From positions 16,953 to 80,952 of the forward strand of contig NZ_JBAFWZ010000014.1 in the NCBI RefSeq assembly GCF_036662795.1: 64,000 nt of DNA. Reading direction: 5' to 3'. Shown piece by piece: positions 1-9,061 of this stretch. The DNA is from Lysinibacillus_B sp036662795 (GTDB lineage Bacteria > Bacillota > Bacilli > Bacillales_A > Planococcaceae). The notes beneath the pieces are model-generated. The model was not told the DNA's origin and made no database searches. It was given only the letters and a program-made list of their open reading frames with translations. Made by a program: the position numbers and the translations under genes. Positions within the stretch are counted from its first letter, which is position 1; each line of letters starts with the position of its first letter.

Positions 1-275
1 TTTTTCTTTTCCGCCTCTAGCTGTTTTAGAGCCGTTTTGAAAATTTGCTTAAAAATATAATCAACGGTCATTTGATTTAAAGGACCTTTGTTATTCGCCT
101 TGATTAAATCTAACATATGGCGCTCACGTAGAGGATCATAACGATTCACACCCTGCTTCTCTTTAATCTTACCGATTTCATTTACAACTTCTGCACGCTC
201 ATTAATTAAGCGTAAAATTTCTAAGTTTAAGTGATCGATTTGACTACGTAAACTTTCTAGTTCGTGATGACTCAT
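1..275 (-). CDS. aroA: Bifunctional DAHP synthase/chorismate mutase, N-terminal part only (partial)
   Basis: The window edge cuts this gene; only the first 91 or so residues are present. They form an AroQ-type chorismate mutase helix bundle: the start MSHHELESLRSQIDHLN, then RLINERAEVVNEIGKIK and YDPLRERHMLD, with the usual Arg and Lys active-site positions. In Bacillaceae this domain is fused in front of DAHP synthase, so the protein probably makes DAHP at the head of the shikimate pathway and is feedback-controlled through the mutase domain. The ATG follows a strong GGGGAGAGGAG site. The ytxGH neighbourhood agrees with B. subtilis. The synthase half is off the window and inferred. Confidence 0.85.
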   Translation of the reverse strand, partial: MSHHELESLRSQIDHLNLEILRLINERAEVVNEIGKIKEKQGVNRYDPLRERHMLDLIKANNKGPLNQMTVDYIFKQIFKTALKQLEAEKK

Positions 276-447
276 TATTGTTTCTCCTCTCCCCTGTACC
301 GTGCTCTTTCAGAACTTTGAAATGTATGATACATTTTAGATAATATCATCATTATAATCAACATTCGAGGAAATGTCACGCATTTTTAATTTAGCGCTTC
401 AACTCGCTAAAGCAATAGTGGTACTTTCAAGAAAGGAAGCGATTACA

Positions 448-2604
448 TTGTCAGAAAAACTTTTTGCGTTAGATATCGGCACACGCTCTGTTGTTGGCAT
501 CATTTTAGAGGAAAAAGATGACCATTTTCATGTTGCGGATATTTTAGTAAAAGAACATAAGGAACGTGCAATGGTTGATGGACAAATACATAATGTTTTA
601 TATGTGGCCGAACTGATTAACGAAATCAAGGCACAGCTTGAGAATAAGCATGGTCCTCTTACTAAAGTAAGTGTAGCTGCAGCAGGGCGTGCACTTAAAA
701 CTGAACAAGCAAGTATAACAGTGAATATTAAAAATCGTCCCATTTTTACAGAGGAGGATATTAGTCGACTTGAATTACAAGCTGTACAACAGGCACAGCA
801 GCAGCTACTTCAACAAAAGGAAGATGCAAAATCAAGTCATTATTATTGTGTAGGCTATTCTGTGCTGTTTTATCGATTAGATGGCGAAGAAATAGGAAGT
901 TTACTTGATCAGCAAGGTGACGAGGCAACGATCGAGGTAATTGCAACATTCCTACCACGTGTTGTCGTAGAATCATTATTAGCAGCTTTAAAACGTGCCG
1001 ATCTAGAAATGGAGGCTTTAACTCTTGAGCCGATCGCAGCCATCAATGTACTTATCCCCTCTACGATGCGTCGCTTAAACGTTGCACTTGTTGATATTGG
1101 TGCAGGCACATCTGATATTGCTATAACAGATAAAGGCACAATCGTAGCATATGGTATGGTACCAACTGCTGGAGATGAAATTACAGAAGCTTTAAGTGAC
1201 CATTATTTACTTGATTTTCCTGTCGCTGAAATGGCAAAGCGCCAAATGCAAACAGAAGAGAACATTGCGATTAAAGATATTTTAGGCTTTGATGAATTCT
1301 ATCCTCGAGAGGAAGTTCTACAAGCCATCCTGCCAGCTATTGAAAATCTTGCGCAAGCAATAGGTAAAGAAGTACTTAATTTAAATAACAATCAACCACC
1401 TAAGGCAGTTATGTTAGTCGGCGGCGGTAGCTTAACACCAAATCTAACTGAAGAGCTAGGAAAAGTTCTATCGCTTCCTGCTAACCGAGTGGCTGTTCGT
1501 GGCATCGATGCAATCCAGAATTTAACGAAGGAAGCGTCGATCCCTGTTACACCTGAGCTTGTAACGCCTATCGGTATTGCGATAGCAGCAAAAAAATCAC
1601 CGATTCAATATATGTCTGTTACTGTCAATAATGGTGTTGTTCGTTTATTTGAGTTAAAGGAGATGACCGTGGCAGATGCATTTCTAGCTGCCAACATTCG
1701 TGCTAAACAATTATATGGAAAGCCTGGACATGGACTTTCTTTAACTGTGAACGGGCATGACATCTTTATACCAGGTGGGCATGGACAACCAGCCCGCATT
1801 TTAGTTAACGGAGTGGAAGCATCAACAAAAACACCGATTAAAAACGGAGATGTAATCGAGCTAGTAGAAGGAAAAGATGGAGATACCGCAGTCGCAACTG
1901 TTCGAGATATAGTTGATGGCGCATCCGTAATGTCCGTCTCAATACAAGATACTATGTATATGGTTGAACCTATAGTTTACAGAAATAATGAACCTGTTTC
2001 TTTAGATACCCCATTAATGGACCGTGACATTCTTGTCATTGAAACGGTCGAAACAGTCGAAGAAGTTTTTAAGAGTACAAACAACAGTGAATACTTACAA
2101 AAGCTCGGGGCATTTTTTGTACACATTGATGGAAAGCCTACGATGCTCCCAGAATTTTCAGCAAGACTATTTATTAATGGAAAGCCTAGCAAATTACACT
2201 ATCCGTTACAAGATGGAGATGAGATTACTTTTAAACAAACTACCTTACCGACTGCTCAGCATGTAGCCAATGCATTAAACACGATTTTAGAGGATAAAAT
2301 CATTGTGACGTTCCAAAACGAAAGGGTAGAACTGGTGAAGATTGCTACCGAAGTAATTGTAAATGGTGCTGTTGTCCAACCCAATGCGTCAATTTTAAAC
2401 GGTGTAACAATTCAATTCAAAACTAAAGATTCTGGCAAATGGATTTATCAGGATGTATTCCGTTTTTCAAATTGGCAGCTACCAGTCGCCTTTAAAGGAC
2501 ATTTTAATATTTTAAGAAATGGTGAGACATCAAGCTTTGATGCCGAAATTTTTGGTGGCGATATTTTGGAAATCCAATTAATTGAGAATACAGTTATGAA
2601 TTAG
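448..2604 (+). CDS. Large FtsA-like actin-fold protein with long C-terminal extension
   Basis: An FtsA/PilM-type ATPase fold fills roughly residues 5-370: phosphate-1 loop ALDIGTRSVVG near residue 8, phosphate-2 loop LVDIGAGTSD near 213, and adenosine motif MLVGGGS near 321. The remaining 350 residues are not in canonical FtsA (about 420-440 aa). They contain several short beta-rich segments with recurring ING...DGDEI-type turns, suggesting repeated small beta domains. No amphipathic membrane helix typical of FtsA is obvious at the C-terminus. I chose TTG at 448, giving 718 aa, because GAAAGGAAG lies 7-8 nt upstream and family members begin directly with SEKLFALDIG; an upstream ATG at 373 would add 25 atypical residues and its GAGG is too close. 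Position next to murC and sftA fits a cell-envelope or division role, but the function is unproven. Confidence 0.8.
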   Translation: MSEKLFALDIGTRSVVGIILEEKDDHFHVADILVKEHKERAMVDGQIHNVLYVAELINEIKAQLENKHGPLTKVSVAAAGRALKTEQASITVNIKNRPIFTEEDISRLELQAVQQAQQQLLQQKEDAKSSHYYCVGYSVLFYRLDGEEIGSLLDQQGDEATIEVIATFLPRVVVESLLAALKRADLEMEALTLEPIAAINVLIPSTMRRLNVALVDIGAGTSDIAITDKGTIVAYGMVPTAGDEITEALSDHYLLDFPVAEMAKRQMQTEENIAIKDILGFDEFYPREEVLQAILPAIENLAQAIGKEVLNLNNNQPPKAVMLVGGGSLTPNLTEELGKVLSLPANRVAVRGIDAIQNLTKEASIPVTPELVTPIGIAIAAKKSPIQYMSVTVNNGVVRLFELKEMTVADAFLAANIRAKQLYGKPGHGLSLTVNGHDIFIPGGHGQPARILVNGVEASTKTPIKNGDVIELVEGKDGDTAVATVRDIVDGASVMSVSIQDTMYMVEPIVYRNNEPVSLDTPLMDRDILVIETVETVEEVFKSTNNSEYLQKLGAFFVHIDGKPTMLPEFSARLFINGKPSKLHYPLQDGDEITFKQTTLPTAQHVANALNTILEDKIIVTFQNERVELVKIATEVIVNGAVVQPNASILNGVTIQFKTKDSGKWIYQDVFRFSNWQLPVAFKGHFNILRNGETSSFDAEIFGGDILEIQLIENTVMN

Positions 2605-2631
2605 TGCAAACAAGCAAGCTTTAGCCATAAT

Positions 2632-2666
2632 AAAAACCCGTAGTGCAAGTTTCACTACGGGTTTTT
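2632..2666. terminator. Bidirectional intrinsic terminator
   Basis: A 14-bp perfect stem (AAAAACCCGTAGTG / CACTACGGGTTTTT) with a 7-nt loop lies between the convergent FtsA-like gene and ytxH. Runs of A before and T after let it work on both strands. Confidence 0.9.
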
Positions 2667-2670
2667 CATT

Positions 2671-3183
2671 CTATATTGTGGACGGGCGAGTAGCTTCACT
2701 AGTATCATCTAGAGACGAATCTGCAGATTTAACACCTGCTGCTACAAGCTCTTCTATTACGGCAATCGCTTCTTCTAATGGCTCTTCACCTTCTGATGAC
2801 ACCGTACCATCATCAAATAGTGTTGGTGCCTTTGATGTTTTCGACTTCACCTTGTCCACTAATTGAGTGGATTGCTCTTTAATTTGATGAGATAGCTGTA
2901 CTGTTTTTTCCTTTGCCGTAGAAGAAAGCTCGACACTCTTATCCTTAATATTTACTGCCTGAACAGCCACCTCGCCACGAAGCTCCTTACCAGCCTTTGG
3001 GGCTAATAAAAGTCCTGCTGCTGCACCTATGATGCCACCTACAAAGGCACCAATAACAAAATCTTTCATTTTTACAGTCTCCTCTCCGTATATCGAATCA
3101 TTGCTAGCCGCTACAATTACTTGTGGTAAGTTAGATAACACCGGCTCTTGGATTGCTTCGTACTGTTGTTTTTCAACTGTCAT
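2671..3183 (-). CDS. ytxH: YtxH-family membrane-anchored general stress protein
   Basis: The core begins MKDFVIGAFVGGIIGAAAG, a glycine/alanine-rich transmembrane segment followed by LLLAPKAGKELR, the signature of the YtxH (gas-vesicle-like) family. After it comes a hydrophilic helix rich in K, E, Q and S (KDKSVELSSTAKEK) and an acidic tail. Two in-frame starts each have a ribosome site: ATG 3183 behind AGAGGGTG (170 aa) and ATG 3069 behind GGAGAGGAG (132 aa). The short form matches the family's usual N-terminus. The gene follows ytxG by 24 nt and should be co-transcribed. B. subtilis ytxGHJ is SigB-controlled; I could not find a convincing SigB promoter here, and ytxJ is absent. Confidence 0.85.
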   Translation of the reverse strand: MTVEKQQYEAIQEPVLSNLPQVIVAASNDSIYGEETVKMKDFVIGAFVGGIIGAAAGLLLAPKAGKELRGEVAVQAVNIKDKSVELSSTAKEKTVQLSHQIKEQSTQLVDKVKSKTSKAPTLFDDGTVSSEGEEPLEEAIAVIEELVAAGVKSADSSLDDTSEATRPSTI

Positions 3184-3207
3184 ACTTACACCCTCTTTTA
3201 CAAAGAT

Positions 3208-3684
3208 TTATTTACAACCTTCTTTTGAAGTATTATTCACTGTATCAACTACAGCAACATCCTGATCATTAATTGTTTTTCGCTGACGCCATTTGTCTGC
3301 AATGCCCATTGCAACATTGCTCCATTGCACAACTTGTGCAATTTTTTCTTCATTTTTACCTACCTCTTTTGATATCGACGTAGTAATTCGTTGAACAGAT
3401 TCATTCAGTCCATTTACTGAATCACCTATTCCTTTGACAGCATCTACTACTGTATTTAGTTTTTCGGATTTTTGCGAAATATCCTCTGCCAAACTATTTG
3501 TTTTAGAAAGCAATGTCGTCGTTTCACGTGTTACACCTTCCATTTGTCCTTCAATACCTGCCAAAGTTTTTGATAAGTTATTTAATGTACCTTTTAATGA
3601 GAATAGCGTGGCACCTAAACTAATACATAAAACTAAAAATCCAATTGCTGCTACTAATGCAGCGATATACAGTACGACTTCCAT
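3208..3684 (-). CDS. ytxG: YtxG, DUF948 membrane protein
   Basis: The protein has 158 aa. An N-terminal transmembrane helix (VVLYIAALVAAIGFLVLCIS, residues 3-22) is followed by a long, largely helical segment with MCP-like heptads (TLNNLSKTLAGIEGQ, SVQRITTSISKEV). This is the DUF948/YtxG layout: membrane-tethered with a cytoplasmic coiled coil. Its ATG follows AGGAGG. It is the first gene of the ytxG-ytxH pair. The family is linked to general stress in B. subtilis, but its molecular role is unknown. No acquired-DNA signs. Confidence 0.88.
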   Translation of the reverse strand: MEVVLYIAALVAAIGFLVLCISLGATLFSLKGTLNNLSKTLAGIEGQMEGVTRETTTLLSKTNSLAEDISQKSEKLNTVVDAVKGIGDSVNGLNESVQRITTSISKEVGKNEEKIAQVVQWSNVAMGIADKWRQRKTINDQDVAVVDTVNNTSKEGCK

Positions 3685-3796
3685 ATGATGACCTCCTAGA
3701 CTTTATATCTGTTTATTTTCGACAAAAAATTAATAAATCCTGCATAGAAAACGAGAAAAACACAACTTCCCCTAAATATTCCACTTTGAAATTGTT

Positions 3797-3833
3797 GAAA
3801 AAAACAGCCCATCCTAAAAAGGAGTAAGCTGTT
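3797..3833 (-). terminator. Intrinsic terminator of murC
   Basis: Read on the minus strand, AACAGC and GCTGTT pair, with a short internal TCC/GGA helix, and seven T follow. It lies about 100 nt downstream of the murC stop codon. Confidence 0.7.
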
Positions 3834-3929
3834 CAAGCTGCCTGTTAACGTTGTTCAATACTGCTAGCTTTCCGTCTACAATACAGCTTGATTCGTTATG
3901 CATTAAACATACATGTCAATTTAAAGTTA

Positions 3930-5234
3930 TTACGATTTTTGAAGCTCCTGCTCGAACGCATCTTGGAATTTATGTACATCCCCTGCGCCCATAAATAAAA
4001 AGACTGCATTTGCATGATTTTTTAATGCTGCAATATTTTCGGTTTCCAGCACTTGACTGTCATCGATTAACGCTGCTAAATCGTTGATTGATAATGCCCC
4101 AACGTGTTCACGTGCAGAACCAAATATATCACATAAATATACAACATCTGCCTTATTTAAACTATCTGCAAACTCCTGTAAAAATGCTTGAGTACGCGTA
4201 AATGTGTGCGGTTGAAAAATTGCAACAAGCTCCCGAGTAGGATATTTTTGACGTGCTGCTTGTAAAGTTGCTGCAATTTCTGTCGGATGATGAGCATAAT
4301 CATCTACTAAAACATTATCCCCAATTTTTGTTTCGGTAAAACGTCTTTTTACGCCACCGTACGTATATAATCGTTCTTGAATGAGTTCAGCAGGGACTCC
4401 TTCATAATGGCATAAAGAGATGACTGCTAATGAATTCAACACAGTGTGATCACCGAAAAGCGGAATAAAGAACTTATGATAGAATTCACTACGTACATAA
4501 ACATCAAATTCTGTACCTTCTGTTGTTTTTACAACATTATGTGCAGCAAAATCATTTTCAGCACCAAAGCCATAATAAACAACGGGCACGTTTGCTCTAA
4601 TACGCTGTAATTGCTCATCGTCACCACAAGCGATAATTGCTTTTTTCACCTGTAGGGCAAGCTCTTGAAAGGCACTGTACACATCTTCAAGATTTTTAAA
4701 ATAATCTGGATGATCAAAATCAATATTTGTCATCACTGCATAATCAGGATTGTAAGCTAAAAAGTGTCGGCGATATTCACATGCCTCCATCACAAAATAA
4801 GATGCATCCTCTTCTCCTGAACCAGTCCCATCACCGATTAAATATGAAGTCGGCTTATAACCACCAACAACATGGCTCATTAAACCTGTCGTCGATGTTT
4901 TCCCATGTGCACCTGTTATGGCAATGGAAATATAGCGCCCAATATATTCACCTAAAAACTTGTGATAGCGAATTACTTCTACACCAAGCTCTCTTGCACG
5001 TACTAGCTCGGGGTGCTCATCAGGAAAGGCATTCCCTGCAATCACTGTCATACCTGGTTTTATATTATCTTCATTAAAATTTAAAATAGTTATATTACGC
5101 TCTCTTAAAGGCTGCTCTGTAAAAAAATACGTTTCGACATCTGAACCTTGTACTTGCTCCCCAGAATCAAAAAGAATTTGAGCTAATGAACTCATACCAG
5201 AGCCTTTAATACCTGTAAAATGAAAAAGTGTCAT
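3930..5234 (-). CDS. murC: UDP-N-acetylmuramate--L-alanine ligase
   Basis: MurC adds L-alanine to UDP-MurNAc, the first cytoplasmic step of peptide-stem synthesis. The 434 aa carry an N-terminal Rossmann-like GIKGSGMSSLA, the ATP loop AITGAHGKTSTTGL near residue 110, NIDFDHPDYF, and the C-terminal DDYAHHPTEI. Length is normal for Firmicute MurC. ATG follows AGGAGG. It lies downstream of sftA, 131 nt away, as in Bacillus where the two are neighbours, and ends at its own terminator. Assignment over MurD/E/F rests on the DYAHHPTE motif and gene order. Confidence 0.96.
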   Translation of the reverse strand: MTLFHFTGIKGSGMSSLAQILFDSGEQVQGSDVETYFFTEQPLRERNITILNFNEDNIKPGMTVIAGNAFPDEHPELVRARELGVEVIRYHKFLGEYIGRYISIAITGAHGKTSTTGLMSHVVGGYKPTSYLIGDGTGSGEEDASYFVMEACEYRRHFLAYNPDYAVMTNIDFDHPDYFKNLEDVYSAFQELALQVKKAIIACGDDEQLQRIRANVPVVYYGFGAENDFAAHNVVKTTEGTEFDVYVRSEFYHKFFIPLFGDHTVLNSLAVISLCHYEGVPAELIQERLYTYGGVKRRFTETKIGDNVLVDDYAHHPTEIAATLQAARQKYPTRELVAIFQPHTFTRTQAFLQEFADSLNKADVVYLCDIFGSAREHVGALSINDLAALIDDSQVLETENIAALKNHANAVFLFMGAGDVHKFQDAFEQELQKS

Positions 5235-5365
5235 TTAAAAACCTCCTAGGATACAAAAGATCCCGCCAAATAATGGATATTTTACTAACTAAAAAGACTG
5301 TTCCATTATAGCACTAATTAAATAGAACTATAAATGAACGACTATTCTAATTATTGAAATATTTT

Positions 5366-8239
5366 TTACGATTCAAACATCGAAATAATATCAGAATCAG
5401 TAATAAATACTTCTCGCGGCTTACTACCACGTTGTTCTGAAACAAAGCCATGCTTTTCTAGCATATCAACAAGACGCGCAGCACGGTTATAGCCTATATG
5501 GTAGCGACGCTGAATAGACGATGTAGAAGCTGTACCTTGTTCATATACAAAGCGACAAACCTCCTCGAACAATTCATCCTGCTCTTCAATTACCTCTGCT
5601 CTCTTTAATAGGTCCTCATGCTGGAACATATATTCAGGCTCTCCTTGCTGACGCACATGTTCAATAATTTCTTCAATTTCATCATCTGTAACAAATGTGC
5701 CTTGAATACGTGTTGCTGCTGGCATACCATTTCCTAAATACAGCATATCACCGCGACCTAGTAATCTTTCTGCACCCTGTGTATCTAAAATTGTACGCGA
5801 ATCAACAGCAGATGATACTGCAAATGCTATACGAGTAGGAATATTTGATTTAATTAGTCCTGTGATAACATCTACTGATGGACGTTGCGTTGCAAGAATT
5901 AAATGAATACCACATGCCCGCGCTTTTTGTGCAATACGACAAATTGCTTCCTCTACATCGGCTGGAGACATCATCATTAAGTCAGCAAGCTCATCAATGA
6001 CAATTAAAAGATACGGTAACTTTTGCGAGAATTGTCCCTTACTTTCAGCCATCGCATTGTAGCGAGTAATATCACGTGCACCTGCATGCATAAACAGCTG
6101 ATAACGTCGTTCCATCTCCTCTACAGCCCATTTCAAGGCTCCCGTTGCCGTCTTTACATCTGTTATTACAGGACTGACTAAATGCGGAATATGATTAAAT
6201 GGTGCTAGTTCTACCATTTTCGGATCAATTAGCATCAGCTTTAATTCATGTGGCTCCGCTTTATATAAAAGACTAACTAGTATCGAATTAATACATACCG
6301 ACTTACCGGATCCTGTCGCCCCGGCAATCAATCCGTGTGGCATTTTACGTAAATCAAGTGTTACCGGCTTTCCTGTTAAATCAAGACCTAAAGCAGCTTC
6401 AAGCGGAGAGTCCGATTCGTTAAATGCATCACTATTTGTGACTTCAGATAAACGAACTGCGCGAGATAAACGGTTAGGAATTTCAATGCCAATAGAACGC
6501 TTCCCAGGAATAGGGGCATCAATTCGAATATCTCTTGCTGCAAGGGCAAGCTTAATATCATCTGATAGATTGCGCACTTTACTTACCTTAGTCCCATGTG
6601 CCACTGTAATTTCAAATTGTGTAACAGCTGGTCCTTGAACGATTGATTCAATTTGCGCCTGCACCTGAAAATGGGAGAGTGCTTCAATTAATCGATCACC
6701 CTGCTCATCCATCCAAGCCCAGTCCTCCGTTTTCTCCTCAGGCGGGGCCAAATAAGCAAGTGGTGGCTTCACATACATACGGCTATATTTTGGTAAAGAT
6801 TCTTCCGTTGTAGTCTCTTCTTTATCATCTACCGCTTGGTTAGATTGAGTTATTATGCTCTTTTGTAGGGTTACCATTTCTTTTTGTTCAGGCCTTGCTT
6901 CGTCTTGTTCGGGTAGGTCACTATTTTGCTGGGATTCGTGCTCTTCATTTTCTGTCAGCATCGTCTTTTGCTCGTGGTTAATCCTATCCTGAGTATTTTT
7001 TTCAACCTCTTGTATATTATGCTCACTTACCAATTCTTTTTGCTCATTTATGCCGTTATTTTGATCAAAGGAAATATTCCCGTGTTCATTTTGCTCGCTA
7101 TGTCCCTCTTTTTCTATAGCTATTTTATCATTTTCAGCGTCGACGGCTGTAATTGTTGCCATTGTGTCTAGAGGTATATGTATTTCTAGGCTTTCTTTCT
7201 CCTCTTGTTCTATAGCCTCTAGTGTAGCATCCACTTTCTTTTCTTCGTTATGCTTCTGCAGTATTTCTTTTGCTTTTAGTTTTTCTTTATCAGATTTTAG
7301 CATAAGCACATTAAATGGTAGGCGACTTCCTTTTTCAGTAGCTTCCTCAACCTGGTCTACTTGTGATAATTCGTCCTCCTGTGTTGTTTCTACATGTAAC
7401 TGTCCAATATGAATCGTAGAATTTTCAATAGTTAGATGCTTCACTTTCAAATCTGACAGTTGATCTGCTATATTTTCATCAGCTCCTATGGAATCTGTTT
7501 CATTCTCGAAAGTCGCTCTTTTAATGTCTGGAAGTTTACATTCCCCATCGGACAATTGCTCTATTTGTACGCTATTAACTTCAATTTTCGGTAGTTCACT
7601 TTCAACTTCTGAAGTAGTAGCTACAACCTCTTCTAGTCCATCTGCAGAAATAATTGGCGTAATATCTGTGTCTGGCTGCTGGGGTAATTTTTTTGGTAAT
7701 AGCTCTTCTATTGGTGTTATTCTTCTAAATCCGTGTACAGGTGAAGGAACATCGGTCGGTACAAAGCGTTTCCGATTTCCTAACGGATTAATAATCTCAT
7801 TTTTTACTATTGTTTCTTTATTCGTTACATCGTTTTTTAAATAGTTTACTATTTCCTTTGTCTCCGTATCCTTTCTTGTTTCCACACCTCTGCTACGAAC
7901 AATAGTAGAAAATCCTTTTTGACGACGTTCAAGTAAATCACGTATTCCAGATACTTCTACATCGAACACTTGCGAGGATTGATCTTGTAAATGTTTCGGT
8001 AAAGCAAACGGCTGCTCTAGCTGTTCCGATTGCGAGTTTGTATTATTAATTTGCTGTGGTTGCGGTGTTATTTCTGTATCTGCTATTAAAGGGAAGCGAA
8101 ACGAAGATTTTTTAGTCGTTACCTGTTTTTCCTCATCATACCCATCTTCTGTTTCCTCATACAATTCTTCATATTCATTAGCATCATCTTTTATAAATAT
8201 TTTATTAATCTGCTTTTTAAGCCAATTCAATTCTCTCAC
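5366..8239 (-). CDS. sftA: DNA translocase SftA (soluble FtsK/SpoIIIE family)
   Basis: The 957-aa protein has no transmembrane segments, unlike SpoIIIE. Residues 1-450 are a low-complexity E/Q-rich linker; residues 490-870 are the RecA-like motor with Walker A GATGSGKS near 640 and Walker B LLIVIDELADLM near 746; residues 880-957 form the gamma winged helix that reads polar DNA motifs (SIQRRYHIGYNRAARLVDML). SftA clears chromosomal DNA from the septum before division. The assigned start is GTG 8239 with weak Shine-Dalgarno; TTG 8230 (giving MNWLKKQ) is an alternative that aligns better with the family. The linker is repetitive (EQKEL, EQNEH, EQKEM), probably fast-evolving. Confidence 0.93.
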   Translation of the reverse strand: MRELNWLKKQINKIFIKDDANEYEELYEETEDGYDEEKQVTTKKSSFRFPLIADTEITPQPQQINNTNSQSEQLEQPFALPKHLQDQSSQVFDVEVSGIRDLLERRQKGFSTIVRSRGVETRKDTETKEIVNYLKNDVTNKETIVKNEIINPLGNRKRFVPTDVPSPVHGFRRITPIEELLPKKLPQQPDTDITPIISADGLEEVVATTSEVESELPKIEVNSVQIEQLSDGECKLPDIKRATFENETDSIGADENIADQLSDLKVKHLTIENSTIHIGQLHVETTQEDELSQVDQVEEATEKGSRLPFNVLMLKSDKEKLKAKEILQKHNEEKKVDATLEAIEQEEKESLEIHIPLDTMATITAVDAENDKIAIEKEGHSEQNEHGNISFDQNNGINEQKELVSEHNIQEVEKNTQDRINHEQKTMLTENEEHESQQNSDLPEQDEARPEQKEMVTLQKSIITQSNQAVDDKEETTTEESLPKYSRMYVKPPLAYLAPPEEKTEDWAWMDEQGDRLIEALSHFQVQAQIESIVQGPAVTQFEITVAHGTKVSKVRNLSDDIKLALAARDIRIDAPIPGKRSIGIEIPNRLSRAVRLSEVTNSDAFNESDSPLEAALGLDLTGKPVTLDLRKMPHGLIAGATGSGKSVCINSILVSLLYKAEPHELKLMLIDPKMVELAPFNHIPHLVSPVITDVKTATGALKWAVEEMERRYQLFMHAGARDITRYNAMAESKGQFSQKLPYLLIVIDELADLMMMSPADVEEAICRIAQKARACGIHLILATQRPSVDVITGLIKSNIPTRIAFAVSSAVDSRTILDTQGAERLLGRGDMLYLGNGMPAATRIQGTFVTDDEIEEIIEHVRQQGEPEYMFQHEDLLKRAEVIEEQDELFEEVCRFVYEQGTASTSSIQRRYHIGYNRAARLVDMLEKHGFVSEQRGSKPREVFITDSDIISMFES

Positions 8240-8396
8240 TTCTTTCTACAAAGCTTAGCCCTTCTATTATAATGTAAAATCCATTTAGAAACCGCATAAA
8301 AACAATGTTTACGCATTTTTTCTTATAAAAGAGCACTACTTTCTTCGTGAACAATTCACAAAATTTGTCACCATAAAGCATACCATATCGTACAAT

Positions 8397-8440
8397 TAAA
8401 AGAAAAAGCTAGTATAAAAGCGTTTTGCTTCTATACTAGC
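8397..8440 (-). terminator. Intrinsic terminator of the ytpQ-ytpR operon
   Basis: On the minus strand GCTAGTATA pairs with TATACTAGC around an inner GAAGC/GCTTT helix, followed by TTTTTCTTTT. It begins 7 nt past the ytpR stop and separates it from sftA. Confidence 0.85.
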
Positions 8441-8446
8441 CTGCTA

Positions 8447-9061
8447 TTATCGAGTTGGAATTTCGAAAGGTGAGCCAATTTCTGCATCCTCATCTAAAAC
8501 AAGAATCCCCTTTACCTCAGGAGCTCCTGGAATAGCTAGCTCACGCGCAGAACAAAGCATACCAAATGAATCTACGCCGCGTAAGTTACCAGCCTTAATT
8601 AATAAACCTGATGGCATTACTGCGCCAATTTTTGCGACTACTACCTTTTGTCCCTCTTCTACGTTAGGCGCGCCGCAAACAATTTGAAGATTTTCTGTGC
8701 CAACATCCACAGAACAAACACTTAGTTTATCCGCATTTGGGTGCTTTTCCTTTGTGGCAACGTAGCCCACCACAAATTTAGGTGAGAAATCTACCTCTAA
8801 AGAAAGTGAAACATTATTTGCAAGAATTGCTGCTTCAAGCTTTTCTACTAACTCCGGTGTAACTTCAACGTTACCTTGTGCATCAAGCCCTACATATTGA
8901 CTTGCGTTAAATAAATTAAAGGCTTTTACCTCGCCTGTTTGTGCTTCTTTTAATAAAGCGAAATCACCTACGCGCTCCACTTCTGTGCTAATAATTTTTT
9001 CAGTTGCTAGTTGAACTAATAATACGTCTCCAACGTATTGCTTATTATACGATACATTCAT
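8447..9061 (-). CDS. ytpR: YtpR, tRNA-binding (EMAP/OB-fold) domain protein
   Basis: The first 95 residues are the Firmicute-specific DUF4479 region; residues 96-204 are an OB-fold like the PheT N-terminal tRNA-binding domain: VVGYVATKEKHPNADKLSVC, then LQIVCGAPNVEEGQKV and MPSGLLIKAGNLRGV. Total 204 aa, as in B. subtilis YtpR. Its ATG overlaps the ytpQ stop in an ATGA junction, so translation is probably coupled. The physiological RNA ligand is unknown. Confidence 0.92.
   Translation of the reverse strand: MNVSYNKQYVGDVLLVQLATEKIISTEVERVGDFALLKEAQTGEVKAFNLFNASQYVGLDAQGNVEVTPELVEKLEAAILANNVSLSLEVDFSPKFVVGYVATKEKHPNADKLSVCSVDVGTENLQIVCGAPNVEEGQKVVVAKIGAVMPSGLLIKAGNLRGVDSFGMLCSARELAIPGAPEVKGILVLDEDAEIGSPFEIPTR

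Noticed and set aside
3685..3760. SigB promoter for ytxGH
   Set aside because: Expected from B. subtilis, but no GTTT...GGGWAW pair with correct spacing is visible.
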